From Thermoplasmata archaeon (lineage in GTDB: Archaea; Thermoplasmatota; E2; UBA202; JdFR-43): a stretch of 18,163 bases of DNA. The DNA is taken from positions 1 through 18,163 of the forward strand of contig JAGGYX010000013.1 of assembly GCA_021162305.1 (NCBI GenBank), written 5' to 3'. The position numbers were made by a program, and so were the translations under genes. The notes under the pieces were generated by a model. That model saw only the letters and a list, made by a program, of their open reading frames with translations. It was not told the origin of the DNA and did not search any database. Numbering within the stretch: the first letter of the stretch is position 1; the number at the start of each line of letters is the position of its first letter. Below are positions 1-10,794 of this stretch, piece by piece.

Positions 1-458
1 TCTTGAATGTTATCAACTATCATGTTATTCTTTATTGTTATTTTTTCCAGATTTTCATGCCATCTGGAATTACCAATTCCAATGGTTCCATTTTTTATTG
101 TAAAATTATACACAGAAATGTTACTTGTAATTATGAAAATAGTTTTATTTTTCTTCATTCCATCTATTATCGTTTCCTTAGCATTTTCTCCTCTCAACTC
201 TATACTCTTATTTACAACAACATTTTCATAATATATGCCAGAATATACGAATATAGTATCTCCATTACTCGCATTATCTATAGCATCTTGTATATGCGTA
301 TAATTATTTGGTCCAGAGCCGCCAACATATAATGTTCTTCCATCATTGCTTCCACCAATTAAATTTCCACTCTCTGCTTTTTCATGAGAATATGTTGTAT
401 TAACTGAAATTGAAAAAATAAGCATAAATATTATTCCAGCTATTGCTATTCTCTTCAC
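1..458 (-). CDS. Secreted parallel beta-helix (NosD/pectin-lyase-like) protein, 5' part only
   Basis: Reading from a GTG at 458 down to base 1 gives 152 open codons that run off the window, so this is only the N-terminal part. The N-terminus starts KRIAIAG and is followed by a hydrophobic stretch (GIIFMLIFSISV), which looks like a signal peptide, so export is likely. Then comes YTHIQDAIDNASNGDTIFVY, GIYYENVVVNKSIELRGEN and ETIIDG, the usual opening rungs of NosD-like/pectin-lyase-fold proteins in archaea. No ATG fits: the ATG 11 codons in would destroy the signal peptide, and the ATG overlapping the GTG is out of frame and stops at once. It lies 31 bases after the fumarase beta gene on the same strand and may be read through from it, but no functional link is visible. 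Substrate or surface role is unknown. Confidence 0.75.
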   Translation of the reverse strand, partial: MKRIAIAGIIFMLIFSISVNTTYSHEKAESGNLIGGSNDGRTLYVGGSGPNNYTHIQDAIDNASNGDTIFVYSGIYYENVVVNKSIELRGENAKETIIDGMKKNKTIFIITSNISVYNFTIKNGTIGIGNSRWHENLEKITIKNNMIVDNIQ

Positions 459-489
459 ATTCGTAAAATGGACGTTGTTATAAAAATTT

Positions 490-1065
490 TTACATTTCCT
501 TGGCTTTTTCCATTGCCTTTCTTTTAACCTCTTCTGTTAAATTGTTGCCATGGGCATCTATTGTTACGACTAAAGGACCAAAGTTCTCCACGTCAAATAT
601 CCATAATGCTTCTGGCATTCCCAAGTCAAGCCATTCAACACCTTTAACCTTTTTTATGGCATTGGCTGCTAAAACAGCTGCACCTCCTGTAAATGCTGCA
701 TATATTGCTTTGAATTCTTTACATGCTTTTGCTGTTTTCTCTCCCATTCCTCCTTTGCCAATGATTATGCGTGTCCTGAAATTTTTTATGAAATCGTATT
801 CAAAAAGCTCCATGCGCCTGCTTGTTGTTGGGCCTGCTGCAATGACATGCCATTCTTCATTCTTCTTCATTACAGGACCGCAGTGATATACAGCCACTTT
901 TGAGAAATCAACTGGCAAAGCTTTTCCTTCTCTGAGATATTCCAGTGCTCTTTCATGCGCTTCATCTCTTGCTGTGACAACGATGCCATCTATATAAATA
1001 ATATCTCCAGCCTTTATTTTCTCTATTTCTTCCTCACTTATGGGCAAACTCAATCTATATTCCAT
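490..1065 (-). CDS. Class I fumarate hydratase, beta subunit
   Basis: This 191-residue protein is the C-terminal half of class I (4Fe-4S) fumarase as a separate subunit; with the alpha subunit it hydrates fumarate to L-malate in the cytoplasm. Visible signatures are TARDEAH (31-37), HCGP (61-64), AGPTTSRRM (77-85), GKGGM (103-107) and GMPEALW (149-155). Length matches stand-alone beta subunits. The ATG at 1065 is preceded by a strong GGAGGTGG ribosome site that lies inside the end of the alpha gene; the two genes overlap by 16 bases, which suggests translational coupling and equal output. A tartrate dehydratase beta subunit is the main alternative because the families are close; the pairing and the motifs favour fumarase. 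Confidence 0.92.
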   Translation of the reverse strand: MEYRLSLPISEEEIEKIKAGDIIYIDGIVVTARDEAHERALEYLREGKALPVDFSKVAVYHCGPVMKKNEEWHVIAAGPTTSRRMELFEYDFIKNFRTRIIIGKGGMGEKTAKACKEFKAIYAAFTGGAAVLAANAIKKVKGVEWLDLGMPEALWIFDVENFGPLVVTIDAHGNNLTEEVKRKAMEKAKEM

Positions 1066-1910
1066 ATTTTACCACCTCCATCAATTTTTATGCTTTTCCT
1101 CCTATTAGCCCAGCATTGAACAGCTATTCCTACCGGCAGCGAGGCAGGATGACGATGAGCAAGCTCGATATGCACATCCAAGCAGCTTATCTTTCCACCG
1201 AGTCCCATTGGCCCTATTCCAAGCGAATTTATGGCAGCGAGGAGCTCTTCTTCCAGAGCAGCAATTTCTTCATTCTTTGCACGCTCCCCAATCTTGCGAA
1301 GCAATGCACGTTTTGCAAGCTCCATGGCTATGTCACCTCCACCTCCGATGCCAATGCCTACCACAACAGGCGGACAGGGATCGCCCCCCATCGAAGCCAT
1401 ATGCTGCACGACAAACTTTTTCACTCCTTTCAAGCCTTCCCCCGGTTTCAGCATTTTGAGGATGCTCGCATTTTCTGAGCCACCGCCTTTTGGCATTACT
1501 GTGATGTAACATTCATTACCTTCGATGAAATCCCAGTGGATGTATGGAATATGGTAGCCAGTGTTATCACCGCTGTTTTTTCCTGTCAAGATGTCTACAG
1601 CATTTGGACGTAATGGAATCTTTTTTGTTGCAATTCTTACACCTTCTATTATTGCTTCCTTTAAAATATGGCGATATGGAAAGTCGTAACCGACTCTTAT
1701 GAAAAATGTCGGCGTCCCAGTATCCTGACACATTGGTTTTTTATATGTTCTTGCAAGCTCAACATTTTTTAATATATTTGAAAGTGTTGCTCTTGCTATT
1801 CCTTCCTCACCATTCATTGCTTTTTTCAAAGCATGCTCAACATCCTCTGGCAAATCTGTTTCTGCTTTCAAAAGCAAATCTGATATGGCTTCCGCTATTT
1901 TATCCTTCAT
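1050..1910 (-). CDS. Class I fumarate hydratase, alpha subunit
   Basis: This 286-residue subunit holds the iron-sulfur site of two-subunit class I fumarase. Three cysteines sit in the expected contexts for the cluster: C61 in CQDTGTP, C179 in GDPCPPVVVGIG and C266 in QCWANRR. Other family blocks are NSGDNTG (112-118), KGGGSEN (141-147) and HPASLPVG (254-261). Length agrees with archaeal and anaerobe alpha subunits. The ATG at 1910 has no clear Shine-Dalgarno site, but an AT-rich TTTTTAAA box is centred about 25 bases upstream, which fits a leaderless transcript. It is first in a two-gene unit with the overlapping beta gene. The enzyme class is oxygen-labile, which suits an anaerobic or microaerobic host. 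Confidence 0.93.
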   Translation of the reverse strand: MKDKIAEAISDLLLKAETDLPEDVEHALKKAMNGEEGIARATLSNILKNVELARTYKKPMCQDTGTPTFFIRVGYDFPYRHILKEAIIEGVRIATKKIPLRPNAVDILTGKNSGDNTGYHIPYIHWDFIEGNECYITVMPKGGGSENASILKMLKPGEGLKGVKKFVVQHMASMGGDPCPPVVVGIGIGGGGDIAMELAKRALLRKIGERAKNEEIAALEEELLAAINSLGIGPMGLGGKISCLDVHIELAHRHPASLPVGIAVQCWANRRKSIKIDGGGKIWNID

Positions 1911-1928
1911 GTTTATGAATGTTTTTGC

Positions 1929-1940
1929 TCTTTAAAAATC
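1929..1940 (-). promoter_or_regulatory. Putative TATA box of the fumarase genes
   Basis: On the minus strand the sequence reads GATTTTTAAAGA, centred about 25 bases before the fumarase alpha ATG. That spacing predicts transcription starting at or next to the start codon. A second TATAAA-like stretch lies farther up at 1963-1968 and would give a leader of roughly 30 bases. Which box is used cannot be told from sequence alone. Confidence 0.4.
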
Positions 1941-2024
1941 TAAGGTAATCTGCACCAAAACTTTTATACCATATTTTCATCCACAGCTACAAACAGAAGT
2001 GAGGGAATAGGGGCAGTATACTAG

Positions 2025-2449
2025 AATAAAAATGCATTCTATGCAGGCAGCACTGGAGGTTCATTTGGAAATCCTGAATACGAGGTCAATGGAGACACTC
2101 TCTCATTAAAAGTTCCAGCAGGATTGGTTTCATCATGGAAAAACTTTGCATTCCGAGCTTATGCTGCAAAGGTTACATGGAAGAGGGCGACTTTACAGAG
2201 CAAGCAGGAGAGATTGGTGGCGGAAGCAGCGGTGGCAGCAATAACCAAAGCGAGAGCAACGACCCAACCAATGAAAAGCCAACAGATGAGACAATAAAAG
2301 TTAAGATAACAGACATCAGTTACAATTTTGTAAAGAAAGATGGTGTGGTAAATGCATATACTGAAATAAAGGGAATAACAAATGGTGTTGATCATGTTTC
2401 ATTATGCTATGTTATTTATTACAAAGATGGAACATATGATGTTCAATAG
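2025..2449 (+). pseudogene. Frameshifted remnant of a secreted-protein gene
   Basis: Two reading frames join into one protein-like sequence. From 2025 one frame reads FYAGSTGGSFGNPEYEVNG, then DTLSLKVPAGLVSSWKNFAF and RAYAAKVTW up to about 2180. A second frame, shifted by -1, continues EEGDFTEQAGEIGGGSSGGS, then a Ser/Asn/Pro/Thr-rich linker, then ITDISYNFVKKDG, a beta-rich stretch ending at TAG 2447-2449. The first frame has a stop at 2022-2024 and no start codon, so the 5' end is missing as well. The style (beta-sandwich segment, Gly/Ser linker, second beta domain) resembles exported surface proteins of Euryarchaeota, but I cannot name a family. The ATG at 2135 opens the second frame but would give an unnatural N-terminus (EKLCIPSLCC), so I do not treat it as an intact gene. 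Confidence 0.6.
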
Positions 2450-2510
2450 CCATAGCAATTGCAATAAAAAGAAGGAAATAAAATATATTAATTGTTTCCA
2501 GTTAAACGAT

Positions 2511-3018
2511 ATGGAAGATGATGAGTATGAATCAATAAAATGTTATTGTGAATATGCTTCCAAACTCTTTAATGATTCCAAAGAATCGCTTATAAATAGG
2601 GCGAATGTTTTACTGGTTGCAAATTCATTGATTCTTGGTGGCTGTTTTCTCATTTTGGCAAACATAGAATATATCTCTCTTACCATTGTCTCCTTTTTCA
2701 TGTTGTCCATATTTTTTTCTCTGCTTTCCACAGCCTATTCCATAGCCATAATAAGGGTATATCCTTCAAAGAATCCAGATATGAGGGATTTAATTTATTT
2801 TAAAGTGGTGCAAATAATGGAAGAAAGTGATTTTAAAGAAAAAGTTATGAATTTAAATAAAGAAAAGGTTGTTGAGCTATTTATAAGACACTTAAAATCA
2901 ATAGCAAATTTTCTTGTTAGAAGATACAGATATCTTTATTTTTCATTCTGGTTTTTCATAATAACAATTGCCATCTTCACCATGTTTATTTTATCCATAT
3001 TGCTTTATCATGGAAATG

Positions 3019-3026
<8 letters not shown>
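2511..3026 (+). CDS. Three-helix membrane protein, DUF5706/Pycsar-effector-like
   Basis: The 171-residue protein from the ATG at 2511 has an amphipathic N-terminus (EYASKLFNDSKESLINRAN), two adjacent hydrophobic helices (roughly residues 31-48 and 52-75), a soluble charged middle part (about 78-137) and a third hydrophobic helix near the C-terminus, just after RRYRYLY. This order, with an N-terminal NRANVLLVANSLI block, a YFKVVQIMEESDF block and an RRYRYLY block before the last helix, matches what I recall of the DUF5706/PycTM fold, membrane effectors of cyclic-nucleotide anti-phage systems. No nucleotide cyclase or sensor is visible in the window, so any defence role is inference. The frame is open from 2382, and an ATG at 2439 is an alternative start; neither start has a convincing ribosome site. 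The 3' end overlaps the convergent CBS gene by 8 bases. Confidence 0.55.
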
Positions 3027-6862
<3,836 letters not shown>

Positions 6863-6893
6863 TTTCATCACCTCAAATTGTAAAAATGCACTA

Positions 6894-6910
6894 CTATAAA
6901 TAGATTTCGG
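6894..6910 (-). promoter_or_regulatory. BRE + TATA box of the hsp20 operon; palindromic TATA
   Basis: Read on the minus strand, CCGAAAT (a BRE-like element, 6910-6904) abuts CTATTTATAG (6903-6894). The TATA centre lies about 36 bases before the hsp20 ATG, predicting a leader of roughly 11 bases that holds the GAGGTGA site. CTATAAATAG is a perfect palindrome, so it could also place a pre-initiation complex toward the divergent zinc-ribbon gene at 6942; the BRE is on the hsp20 side, which favours that direction. Confidence 0.6.
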
Positions 6911-6941
6911 TCAATTTTTAAGGAGTGAGAATATAAAAATT

Positions 6942-7193
6942 ATGCTGGTTAAATGTCCAAATTGCGAGCATGAGTTTATAATAGACAAAGAACAGATTAT
7001 GGGAGAATGCCCAAAATGCAGAATAAAACTTGCTTTTCCAAGAGGTAATGAAAAAATAGAAAAGGTAAATATAAGAAAGATAGAAGAAGAAATAGATAGA
7101 ATCCCGAGCATTATAAAAAAGGCTGACATAGAAATAGAAGAAATAGGAGGAAATGAGGGAATAGAGGAAATGGTGGACAAAATCATAGGCTGA
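6942..7193 (+). CDS. Small zinc-ribbon protein
   Basis: An 83-residue protein with two CPxC knuckles, C5-C8 (CPNC) and C23-C26 (CPKC), that should bind one zinc. The rest is a charged, mostly helical tail rich in Ile, Glu and Lys (KIEEEIDRIPSIIKKADIEI), which may be a dimerisation or protein-contact helix. Such small archaeal zinc ribbons often act in transcription or as accessory subunits, but no specific role is visible. It is divergent from hsp20 and its last 11 bases overlap the convergent metallo-beta-lactamase-fold gene. A GGAGTGA lies rather far (13 bases) from the ATG; a TTTTTAAG box about 25 bases upstream would allow a leaderless start. Confidence 0.7.
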   Translation: MLVKCPNCEHEFIIDKEQIMGECPKCRIKLAFPRGNEKIEKVNIRKIEEEIDRIPSIIKKADIEIEEIGGNEGIEEMVDKIIG

Positions 7194-7815
7194 ATATCCA
7201 GATTTCCTTGCTTTCTGGAATATCCTCTTTTTCAATTTCAATTTCATTTGCAACATATCTTATTGGAAATTCTGAGAGCTCAATGAATTTATCAATTCTA
7301 TCTATTGGAAGAGAGAGCCCCTCTATTTTATAATGCATTGGCACAATTATTTTTGTATTTATTTTTTTAGCTATTTCATATGCTTCTTTTGCATCTATTG
7401 TAAAAACCCCTCCAACCGGAAGAAAAAGCATATCTATGCCGTCAATTTTTTTTATGGTTTCTTCATCCAGCATGTGTCCAAGGTCGCCGACATGCAAAAA
7501 TTTAAGGAAATCATAGCTTACTTTAAACATATTAATTTCTCCTCTTTTATTGCCTCTTTCATTGTCATGGTATGCTTTTATTGCTTCTATTTCTATTCCA
7601 TTCATTTTTTTGCTTTCTTTGACGACAATGCTTCCTTCTTTTTCAACAATCCTCGCTTGATTATGGTCAAAATGGTCGTGAGTTATTAGAATAATATCCG
7701 CTCTGGCTTTTGGAGGCGATATCCCAATGGAGGCGCCGTCATGCGGGTCTATCACGAGTGTTTTTCCATTTGAAAATTCAAAGCAGGAATGACCGTGCCA
7801 TCTTATTTTTATCAT
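7183..7815 (-). CDS. UlaG/UPF0173-like metallo-beta-lactamase-fold hydrolase
   Basis: A 210-residue metal-dependent hydrolase of the single-domain UlaG/UPF0173 type. The metal ligands are in place: H46-D47-H48-F49-D50-H51 (HxHxDH), H108 and D111 in HVGDLGH, and H161 in PMHY. The opening KIRWHGHSCFEF and VIDPHDG are typical for this group. The substrate is unknown; relatives act on phosphoesters or lactones. I chose the ATG at 7815 because GGAGGTGG lies just before it and because it overlaps the TGA of the upstream gene as ATGA; an in-frame start at 7833 would lie inside that ribosome site region. Coupling to the helix-hairpin-helix protein may hint at a nucleic-acid or nucleotide substrate, which is only inference. 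Confidence 0.85.
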   Translation of the reverse strand: MIKIRWHGHSCFEFSNGKTLVIDPHDGASIGISPPKARADIILITHDHFDHNQARIVEKEGSIVVKESKKMNGIEIEAIKAYHDNERGNKRGEINMFKVSYDFLKFLHVGDLGHMLDEETIKKIDGIDMLFLPVGGVFTIDAKEAYEIAKKINTKIIVPMHYKIEGLSLPIDRIDKFIELSEFPIRYVANEIEIEKEDIPESKEIWIFSL

Positions 7816-8255
7816 TTTCTCCACCTCCACCACTTCTTTTTTATTTTATATGGAATCTTATCATGCCATTTTCCATTGAACCAGAGCTTTGGCTTCTTTG
7901 AAAGATATACTGCAACTTTTTCTTTTTCTATTTTGCTTTTTATTTCATCAAAATTTCCTTTATAAAGTTTGGCGTTATGCCAGTATTCTTTTATTTTAAC
8001 TCTTGCTTTATCATCTTCAATTTCGATAAATGAAATTTTTGGTATATCATCTATTATCTCTGCGTTGGCAATGCCAATAATTCTTCTTGCTTCTTCCTTC
8101 CATTTTTTTATCTTATCCTGCTTAACTCCAATTTTACTTGCAATTTCTTTTTCATTTGCAAGAGCAAGCTTTTCAACACTTTTTATTCCAGCCTCGTTTA
8201 ATTTTTTTTCATAAGTTTTTCCAATCCCTCTTAAATCCCTCAATTCCATATCCAT
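7812..8255 (-). CDS. Helix-hairpin-helix (DUF4332-like) protein with Lys/Trp-rich tail
   Basis: A protein of about 147 residues. The N-terminal third carries helix-hairpin-helix elements: LRGIGKTYEKKLNEAGI followed by a second unit around SKIGVKQDKIKKWKEEAR, like those in DUF4332 and radC/ligase-type DNA-binding tandems. The middle is beta-rich and charged; the C-terminus is strongly basic and aromatic (IPYKIKKKWWRWRK), suggesting nucleic-acid contact. Three in-frame ATGs exist at 8270, 8255 and 8249. The first overlaps a TATA-like TTTTATAT, so I prefer 8255 or 8249, which fit leaderless transcription. It overlaps the hydrolase gene by four bases, so the pair forms an operon. Function is unknown. 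Confidence 0.7.
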   Translation of the reverse strand: MDMELRDLRGIGKTYEKKLNEAGIKSVEKLALANEKEIASKIGVKQDKIKKWKEEARRIIGIANAEIIDDIPKISFIEIEDDKARVKIKEYWHNAKLYKGNFDEIKSKIEKEKVAVYLSKKPKLWFNGKWHDKIPYKIKKKWWRWRK

Positions 8256-8268
8256 AAAAATAAAGAGC

Positions 8269-8286
8269 ATATAAAAGCTTTTTAAC
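8269..8286. promoter_or_regulatory. Shared divergent promoter region with AAAAGCTTTT palindrome
   Basis: The 50-base gap between the helix-hairpin-helix gene (minus) and the COG1411 gene (plus) holds ATATAAAAGCTTTTTAAC. It contains a perfect palindrome AAAAGCTTTT (8273-8282) flanked by TATA-like runs in both directions. On the minus strand GTTAAAAAG or TTTTATAT is placed about 20-27 bases before the candidate ATGs; on the plus strand TATAAAAG or TTTTTAAC is 23-33 bases before the ATG at 8306. Both genes therefore probably have no leader or a very short one. Confidence 0.45.
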
Positions 8287-8305
8287 TTGGTATGATATTA
8301 ATTAG

Positions 8306-8782
8306 ATGGACAGGCTGCCATTGATAAAAGTGAAGAGAGGAAAAATAATGATAAATGACGAGGTAATTAAAAGAGACGTGGTAAATTTTATCGAGAAAAT
8401 TGCAAAGGAACATGGCGGCATATATGCCATTGATTTGGATGGCTATAAAAAAAATTCTGCAAATATAAGACTGTATAAGAAAGTTGCACGTTATTTATGG
8501 ATTGATGCATATCCAAGATATGTTGAAGACGTAATGGATTTAACAATAATTGGAATAAACAAAATAACAATAAGAGATATGGAAGAAAATAAACTTAAAG
8601 AAATAAAAGGGATGATAGAAAATGATATATATTTATCTGGCAGAAATTTAACGAGAACTGTTGAACTTGTTAAAAAATATGGATTTAAAGGTATCGTGTT
8701 AATGGAAGGACAGGAAATAAAAGAAGATATAGAAACACGGAAAATTTATTTAAATGAATATATTGCGAGGAGAATAAAATGA
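8306..8782 (+). CDS. COG1411-like protein related to HisA (proFAR isomerase)
   Basis: A 158-residue protein with blocks typical of the archaeal HisA-related group: YAIDLDGYKKN (40-50), a strand-plus-acid pattern YLWIDAYPRYVEDVMDL (63-79) and IIGINKITI (81-89). These correspond to beta-alpha units of a TIM-barrel related to HisA. It is shorter than full HisA-related proteins (about 220-240 residues), so it may be a partial or trimmed barrel. Histidine synthesis is not implied; the group is uncharacterised apart from proposed cofactor links in methanogens. It opens a five-gene operon and overlaps the DUF2240 gene as ATGA. Family call is by pattern and is moderately sure; function is unknown. 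Confidence 0.6.
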   Translation: MDRLPLIKVKRGKIMINDEVIKRDVVNFIEKIAKEHGGIYAIDLDGYKKNSANIRLYKKVARYLWIDAYPRYVEDVMDLTIIGINKITIRDMEENKLKEIKGMIENDIYLSGRNLTRTVELVKKYGFKGIVLMEGQEIKEDIETRKIYLNEYIARRIK

Positions 8783-9231
8783 GCTTGGAAAAACTCATTG
8801 CATTTCTATTTCAAACAAGCGGGAAAGAAAAACTTACGGAAAAGGAAATATACATGGTTCTGTCATTCAAGCTGGGCTGGCTTACACCTGCGGAGGGTAA
8901 AAAAGCAATTCAAAAGGCTTTGGAAAAAGGTCTGATAAAAAAAGAAGGAGATGAGATAGCTCCAGATTTTGATTACAAGAGCATTGACATTCCCTTTGAA
9001 TTCAAATTTGATGCCAAAATGCTTGAGATGGAAGAGGATTTATATGCAAAAATTGTTGGCAGGATTGCAAAAGAAAGGAATGTAGGAAAGAAAAAAATAG
9101 AGGAGGAAATTAAAGAGTTTGCAGAAAGCCAAGATGTATATAGAGAGATAGCTGCTCTTGTTATAGCAAAAAAATATGGAATAGAAATAGATGATTTAAT
9201 GGAAGAAGCGTGGAAAATGGTGAAAAAATGA
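8779..9231 (+). CDS. DUF2240 family archaeal protein
   Basis: A 150-residue soluble protein matching the archaeal DUF2240 layout: an N-terminal winged-helix-like part (LTEKEIYMVLSFKLGWLTP, then KAIQKALEKGLIKKEGDEI), a link with DFDYKSIDIPFEF, and a helical C-terminal part ending in AALVIAKKYGIEIDDLMEEA. The family has no established function; the N-terminal fold suggests nucleic-acid or protein binding. Overlaps of four bases at both ends (ATGA with COG1411 upstream and ATGA with UbiX downstream) put it in a tightly coupled operon, so a shared process or simple housekeeping clustering is likely. Confidence 0.75.
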   Translation: MSLEKLIAFLFQTSGKEKLTEKEIYMVLSFKLGWLTPAEGKKAIQKALEKGLIKKEGDEIAPDFDYKSIDIPFEFKFDAKMLEMEEDLYAKIVGRIAKERNVGKKKIEEEIKEFAESQDVYREIAALVIAKKYGIEIDDLMEEAWKMVKK

Positions 9232-9773
9232 GAGTAATTGTTGCAATTACTGGAGCATCTGGCGTAATATATGGAATAAGATTGCTTGAAGAATTGAAAA
9301 AGCACGAAACATATTTGATTATAAGCGAAGAGGCAAAAAAATTGATAGGTTACGAAACAAAATATGAGTTGGAGGAGCTTAAAAAAATGGCAAGTGAATT
9401 TTACAATGAAGATGAGATGGAGAGCAAACTTGCAAGTGGCTCATTTAAATGTGATGCAATGGTAATAGTGCCATGCAGCCTCAAAACAATGGCGGCGATA
9501 GCAAATGGCTTTGCATTCAATCTAATAACGAGGGCAGCAGCATGCTGTCTGAAGGAAGGAAAAAAGTTAATTGTTGTGCCCCGTGAAACACCTCTGGATT
9601 TAATATCAATTGAAAATATGGCACGTCTGCGGAAAGCTGGCGTTGTTGTGCTGCCGGCGATGCCAGCCTTCTATCATAAGCCAGCAAGCGTTGATGACAT
9701 AATAAATTTTATTGTTGGAAAAATTATGGAGCAGATGGGCATAGAGCATGAACTGTATGAAAGATGGAAGTAG
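9228..9773 (+). CDS. ubiX: UbiX-like flavin prenyltransferase
   Basis: A 181-residue FMN-binding enzyme that attaches dimethylallyl phosphate to reduced FMN, making the prenylated FMN cofactor for UbiD-family decarboxylases. Signatures are GASG (9-12), IVPCSLKTMAAIANG (80-94), VPRETPL (117-123) and MARLRKAGVVVLPAMPAFYH (131-150). The ATG at 9228 overlaps the previous stop as ATGA, which rules out the earlier in-frame start at 9210. No UbiD is in the window. In archaea a UbiD-like enzyme can serve the modified mevalonate route, so lipid synthesis is one possible use; this is inference. Length and motifs are normal for the family. Confidence 0.93.
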   Translation: MRVIVAITGASGVIYGIRLLEELKKHETYLIISEEAKKLIGYETKYELEELKKMASEFYNEDEMESKLASGSFKCDAMVIVPCSLKTMAAIANGFAFNLITRAAACCLKEGKKLIVVPRETPLDLISIENMARLRKAGVVVLPAMPAFYHKPASVDDIINFIVGKIMEQMGIEHELYERWK

Positions 9774-10794
9774 ATTTGCAGTTGTTGTAAGAAAAGAGGA
9801 AGCCGAAGAGGTGAAGAAAAAGTTGCTCGAGCTGAAAGCCTTGGACGAGGGACGTAGAATAATAAGGCATGGGAATTTTGTTGAATTTCCGGTAAAATGG
9901 GCTGTTGATGGCTATAAAATAGTTGAACAAAAAAGAATTGTAAAAAGAAAAATTTTCCCTCCTTTTGAAGAAATAAAAAGAAGATTGTATGGTAAGATAT
10001 GCAGAGATGATTTCCAAAAATTACCCTGCAAATGGGAAAAATTTGGAGATGTGCTTGTGTTAAAAATGGAAGGCATAAAAGAAAAGGAAAAGATTGCAGA
10101 AGTTTATGCTTCTGCGTTAAAATGCAAAAGCGTTTTGGAAGATATTGGAGGAATAGAAGGCATCGAAAGAAAACCAAATTTTAAATTTATTTTTGGAAAT
10201 GATAGCGAGACAATCCATGTTGAAAATAGAATAAAATATAAGTTTGATGTTGCCAGAATAATGTTTTCATCTGGCAACATTGATGAACGCATAAGAATGG
10301 CAAGAGTTGTTAAAAAAAATGATATCGTTATTGATATGTTTGCAGGAATTGGTTATTTTACTCTTCCCATGGCATATCATGGAAAGGCAAAAGTGTATGC
10401 AATAGAATTGAATCCGCTCGCCTTTAAATATTTAAAAGAAAATATAAAATTGAATAAACTTGAAGAGCGTGTTTTTCCAATTCTTGGAGACTGCAGAGAA
10501 AAAATACCGCATGGAGTGGCAAATCGTATTGTTATGGGTTATCTAAACTCAATTCCATTTTTTAAATATGCATTGAAAGGGTTGAAAGGTAAGGGCATAA
10601 TACATTTTCATCAGAAATGCAGAGAGGAGGAATTTCCTCATGCTGTTTTCAATGAGGTAAAGGAAATTGCATTACAAGAAGGATACGAAGCAGAGGCGAT
10701 TTTTCACAAAAAAATAAAATCATATGCCCCTCACATTATTCATGGAGTTATTGATATAAAGGTGAAAAAGATGAATAAAAAATCGAGGCAATAA
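9748..10794 (+). CDS. taw2: Taw2-like tRNA(Phe) wybutosine-pathway aminocarboxypropyltransferase
   Basis: A 348-residue Trm5/Tyw2-superfamily protein (345 if the ATG at 9757 is used). The Rossmann part shows the AdoMet site DMFAGIGYF (196-204), an acidic ELNP loop (220-223) and GDCRE (247-251). At the position where Trm5 has an NLP catalytic motif this protein reads RIVMGYLNS (260-268), followed by IHFHQKC (285-291); that pattern marks the Tyw2/Taw2 branch, which moves the aminocarboxypropyl group of AdoMet to 4-demethylwyosine at position 37 of tRNA-Phe. It begins inside the end of ubiX (26-base overlap) and ends TAATG with the permease. The N-terminal residues 1-90 form the expected D1-like tRNA-binding region. 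The Trm5 alternative is less likely. Confidence 0.82.
   Translation: MNCMKDGSRFAVVVRKEEAEEVKKKLLELKALDEGRRIIRHGNFVEFPVKWAVDGYKIVEQKRIVKRKIFPPFEEIKRRLYGKICRDDFQKLPCKWEKFGDVLVLKMEGIKEKEKIAEVYASALKCKSVLEDIGGIEGIERKPNFKFIFGNDSETIHVENRIKYKFDVARIMFSSGNIDERIRMARVVKKNDIVIDMFAGIGYFTLPMAYHGKAKVYAIELNPLAFKYLKENIKLNKLEERVFPILGDCREKIPHGVANRIVMGYLNSIPFFKYALKGLKGKGIIHFHQKCREEEFPHAVFNEVKEIALQEGYEAEAIFHKKIKSYAPHIIHGVIDIKVKKMNKKSRQ

Noticed and set aside
500..886. Long open frame on the plus strand opposite the fumarase beta gene
   Set aside because: It is antisense to a gene with clear family motifs, and its translation shows no recognisable domain.
1116..1509. Three overlapping plus-strand frames opposite the fumarase alpha gene
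   Set aside because: They are shadows of the well-supported alpha subunit; no family signature and no promoter of their own.
2135..2449. Separate intact gene starting at ATG 2135
   Set aside because: The first 15 or so residues are the wrong-frame reading of a sequence that makes better sense in the other frame, so this is part of a frameshifted remnant.
9748..10794. Trm5 (tRNA m1G37 methyltransferase)
   Set aside because: The Trm5-type NLP motif is absent; RIVMGYLNS and IHFHQKC at the corresponding places fit the Tyw2/Taw2 branch.
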